Positions 31,001-32,576 of a DNA stretch of 32,576 bases are shown one piece after another (the first letter of the stretch is position 1; each line of letters starts with the position of its first letter). The notes under the pieces are model-generated. The model did no database searches, was not told where the DNA came from, and saw nothing but the letters and a program-made list of their open reading frames with translations. The position numbers were made by a program, and so were the translations under genes. Source of the DNA: VGKU01 sp964388785 (GTDB lineage: Bacteria; Patescibacteriota; Patescibacteriia; UBA9934; GWF2-40-263); contig CAYMBX010000010.1 in NCBI GenBank assembly GCA_964388785.1, positions 1 to 32,576 on the forward strand, in the 5' to 3' direction.

Positions 31001-32576
31001 TTGACCTTTACCGACTTGGACGCAGGTACCCTGAATACACTTTTGACTATTGCCGACGGTGGGACAAACGTCACAGTTGCCCCAGGTGAAGCTGGCACAG
31101 GTCTNNNNNNNNNNNNNNNNNNNNNNNNNNNNNNNNNNNNNNNNNNNNNNNNNNNNNNNNNNNNNNNNNNNNNNNNNNNNNNNNNNNNNNNNNNNNNNNN
31201 NNNNATGTGACAGATGCAGGTGAGGAATCAAAGATGGAATTCTTTGTTCAGGCAAATGGTTCGATCAGAGAGGGACTTGAAATTCTCGGCGGTTCAGGTG
31301 GCGGTACGACGGTGACCGTTGCGGACGATTTGGTGGTTGAAGGAATCGTGGACATTGGAACTCAGGAAGCTCTTGGCACAGGTGATTCGTCGCCAGATGT
31401 GGCCACAGGCTCGTACTTCACTCTCGGTGCAGTGACGGGTGGTATCGTGGATAACTTCACAAGCGGTTCAGAAGGCCAAATCATCATCATTGAGCACACC
31501 GGTTCAAATACAATCGACTGTACGACCACAAGTCTTAACTGTGGTGGTGCCGATTTCACGGCGGATGCGGGTGATGTCACCATGTGGATCTACGAAAACG
31601 GAACCGAATGGTTGCTGCTGAACTTCATGGACGTCAGTGATATCCAAACCGGTGCTGACCTTGCTGAGTGGTTCCCGTCTACTGAAGATGTGCAACCCGG
31701 TGATGTCTTGGTCGCAAGCGGAACGCCGGTTCATGTGGAAAAGAGTGCAAGTTCTTATCAAAAAGGCTTGATCGGAGTCGTTGCGACACAACCAGGTTTG
31801 ATCCTCGGTGAGAAAGGCGATTCGACCTTCTCTGCACTCGTCGCTCTCGCCGGACGTGTTCCGGTCAATGTGTCTGATGAAAACGGACCGATCGAAATTG
31901 GTGACTACCTGACTTCCTCTGCAACACGCCCCGGATACGCCATGAAAGCGACTTCCACCGGTCCTGTTCTCGGTATCGCGATGGAAGCTCTTGCATCCGG
32001 TCAAGGCCAAATTACCGTGAAGGTTGATAACATGTGGTACTCGCCAGCGAGCGAATTGCAGGGCGGAAATGCTTCAGCAGTCACTTCAGTCGGTAGTGTA
32101 AGTGCAAGCGATGCTTCCTTCGAAGGTTCCGTTACCGTCGCCGAACACCTCTATGGTTCACGCGATATGGCAGGACGCGCACGCCTCAAGGCCGGTGACA
32201 ACACGGTGCGTGTGACATTTGAAAAGGAATACGCCCACTTGCCGATCGTGACCTTCTCGGTGCGTTCTGAAGAGCTCGTGCCTGGACGTGTCTGGGTGAG
32301 CGATGAGGACCGAACCGGATTTACAATCAACCACTCTGCGGGTTCGACCACTCCGTACGATCTCGAATTCAACTGGATCGCGATCGGTGTGGAAGAGGCG
32401 ATTGTCTCGATCTCAGACGGAAGCACCGAAGAGGTGACCGTCACCGTCACAAGCAATGTGGTGGAAGAAGGCCAGGTTCAATCAGGTTCTGATGAGACCG
32501 AAGGCAACACATCAGAAACAGAGGATGGAACATCAACCTCTGGTGATGAGACCGAAGGCAACACATCAGAAACAGA
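25025..32576 (+). CDS. Giant beta-strand-repeat surface protein, interrupted by assembly gap and window edge
   Basis: Open from the ATG at 25025 to the N-gap (over 2,000 residues), then open again from 31207 to the window end (over 450 residues). The two parts are out of frame only because the 100 N are a placeholder. The protein has a signal peptide (MKTAKILLHTLVGISMVFYT, cleavage near SAQ-T) and an N-terminal domain with YNGRLFNSSGSALTGTYYFW. Long repetitive strands rich in Asp, Thr, Gly and Ala follow (ITLDAEAASVNID, GGFAGTAGGISID, GGDFNVTL), including a Gly-rich stretch near 28430-28750. Late repeats have a 1,113-nt period. Near the end are DLAEWFPSTEDVQPGDVLV and a segment ending FNWIAIG resembling H-type lectin or fibre-tip domains, then a Glu/Thr/Ser tail repeat (DETEGNTSET). 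It is probably a cell-surface fibre or adhesin; ligand unknown. Confidence 0.85.
29940..31104 (+). repeat. 1,113-nt internal repeat of the giant gene
   Basis: The sequence encoding GGTNVTVAPGEAGTG occurs at 29943-29991 and again ending at 31104, exactly 1,113 nt (371 codons) apart. The flanking segments (TARTVRGSVINM and TDRTVRGALINM, and so on) match in the same order. The second copy runs into the assembly gap. Confidence 0.8.
31105..31204. other. 100-N assembly gap inside the repeat
   Basis: Exactly 100 N, the usual placeholder for a scaffold gap of unknown length. Both flanks match points in the preceding repeat copy (29991 and 30438), which are 446 nt apart there. Confidence 0.97.
32488..32576 (+). 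repeat. Tail repeat GATGAGACCGAAGGCAACAC in the giant gene
   Basis: The unit encoding DETEGNTSETEDGTSTSG begins at about 32491 and starts again at about 32545, cut by the window end. It encodes an acidic, Ser/Thr-rich, probably disordered and possibly glycosylated tail. Confidence 0.7.

Noticed and set aside
26400..31100. Numerous minus-strand frames opposite the giant gene
   Set aside because: Frames without stops arise from the biased codon use of the repeats; Val/Ala/Pro/Ser-rich without signals.
31208..31210. Apparent stop codon directly after the N-gap in the frame of the giant gene
   Set aside because: The placeholder length is arbitrary; the true frame resumes at 31207 and stays open to the window end, matching the repeat.

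Overview
The window looks like a chromosomal piece of a Candidate Phyla Radiation (Patescibacteria) bacterium, probably of the Parcubacteria/Uhrbacteria type. This rests on the small, tightly packed gene set, an orphan membrane-anchored OppA-like protein, a type IV secretion pilin-like protein, large secreted repeat proteins, and a cohesin/dockerin gene set with signal peptides. The phylum-level call is inference from gene content; no 16S gene is present. The tRNA genes encode their own CCA ends.

Layout. 1-3116 (minus): polysaccharide genes, namely a GT4 glycosyltransferase cut by the window edge, a GC-rich GT2-like glycosyltransferase with a strong promoter, and a WbaP/PglC-type sugar transferase. 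3190-3629 (minus): RNase P RNA, followed by an independent 29-residue membrane protein gene too short for usual gene calling. 3843-6796 (minus): trpS and an RNase J gene. 6947-9261 (minus): tRNA-Leu(CAG), an OppA-like protein and secG. 9492-11552 (plus): a DsbA-like protein with a CPFS active site and a Cys-rich pilin-like membrane protein. 11632-16328 (plus): uvrA and a secreted, probably beta-propeller protein. 16388-18685 (minus): rplS, an archaeal-type CMP kinase, an RluD-type pseudouridine synthase, a 55-residue membrane protein and an unusual tRNA-Ile(UAU). 18734-18812: a near-perfect 79-bp palindrome between divergent promoters. 18835-20778: a membrane protein, tRNA-Val(GAC) and a convergent cca gene. 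21109-32576 (plus): a surface-protein island.

The island is the most distinctive part. It holds a secreted cohesin protein with three Pro-linked helical repeats, a secreted dockerin protein, a second cohesin protein with a C-terminal membrane anchor, and a giant beta-strand-repeat surface protein (more than 2,500 residues). The giant gene is broken by a 100-N assembly gap and runs off the window. Together these suggest a cellulosome-like surface assembly on a CPR cell. The missing sequence inside the gap can be predicted from the internal repeat: 446 nt plus multiples of three, which restores the reading frame.

Gene expression has a recurring design. At least six genes (GT4, trpS, secG, the dsbA-like gene, the 18835 membrane protein gene and cca) have an extended -10 box (TGn plus a TATAAT-like hexamer) only 6-9 nt before the start codon and no Shine-Dalgarno sequence, so their mRNAs should be leaderless or nearly so. 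Shine-Dalgarno sequences are clear only at a few genes: the GT2-like gene, the 29-residue gene and the second cohesin gene. Intrinsic terminators and promoters overlap neighbouring stop codons at many junctions.
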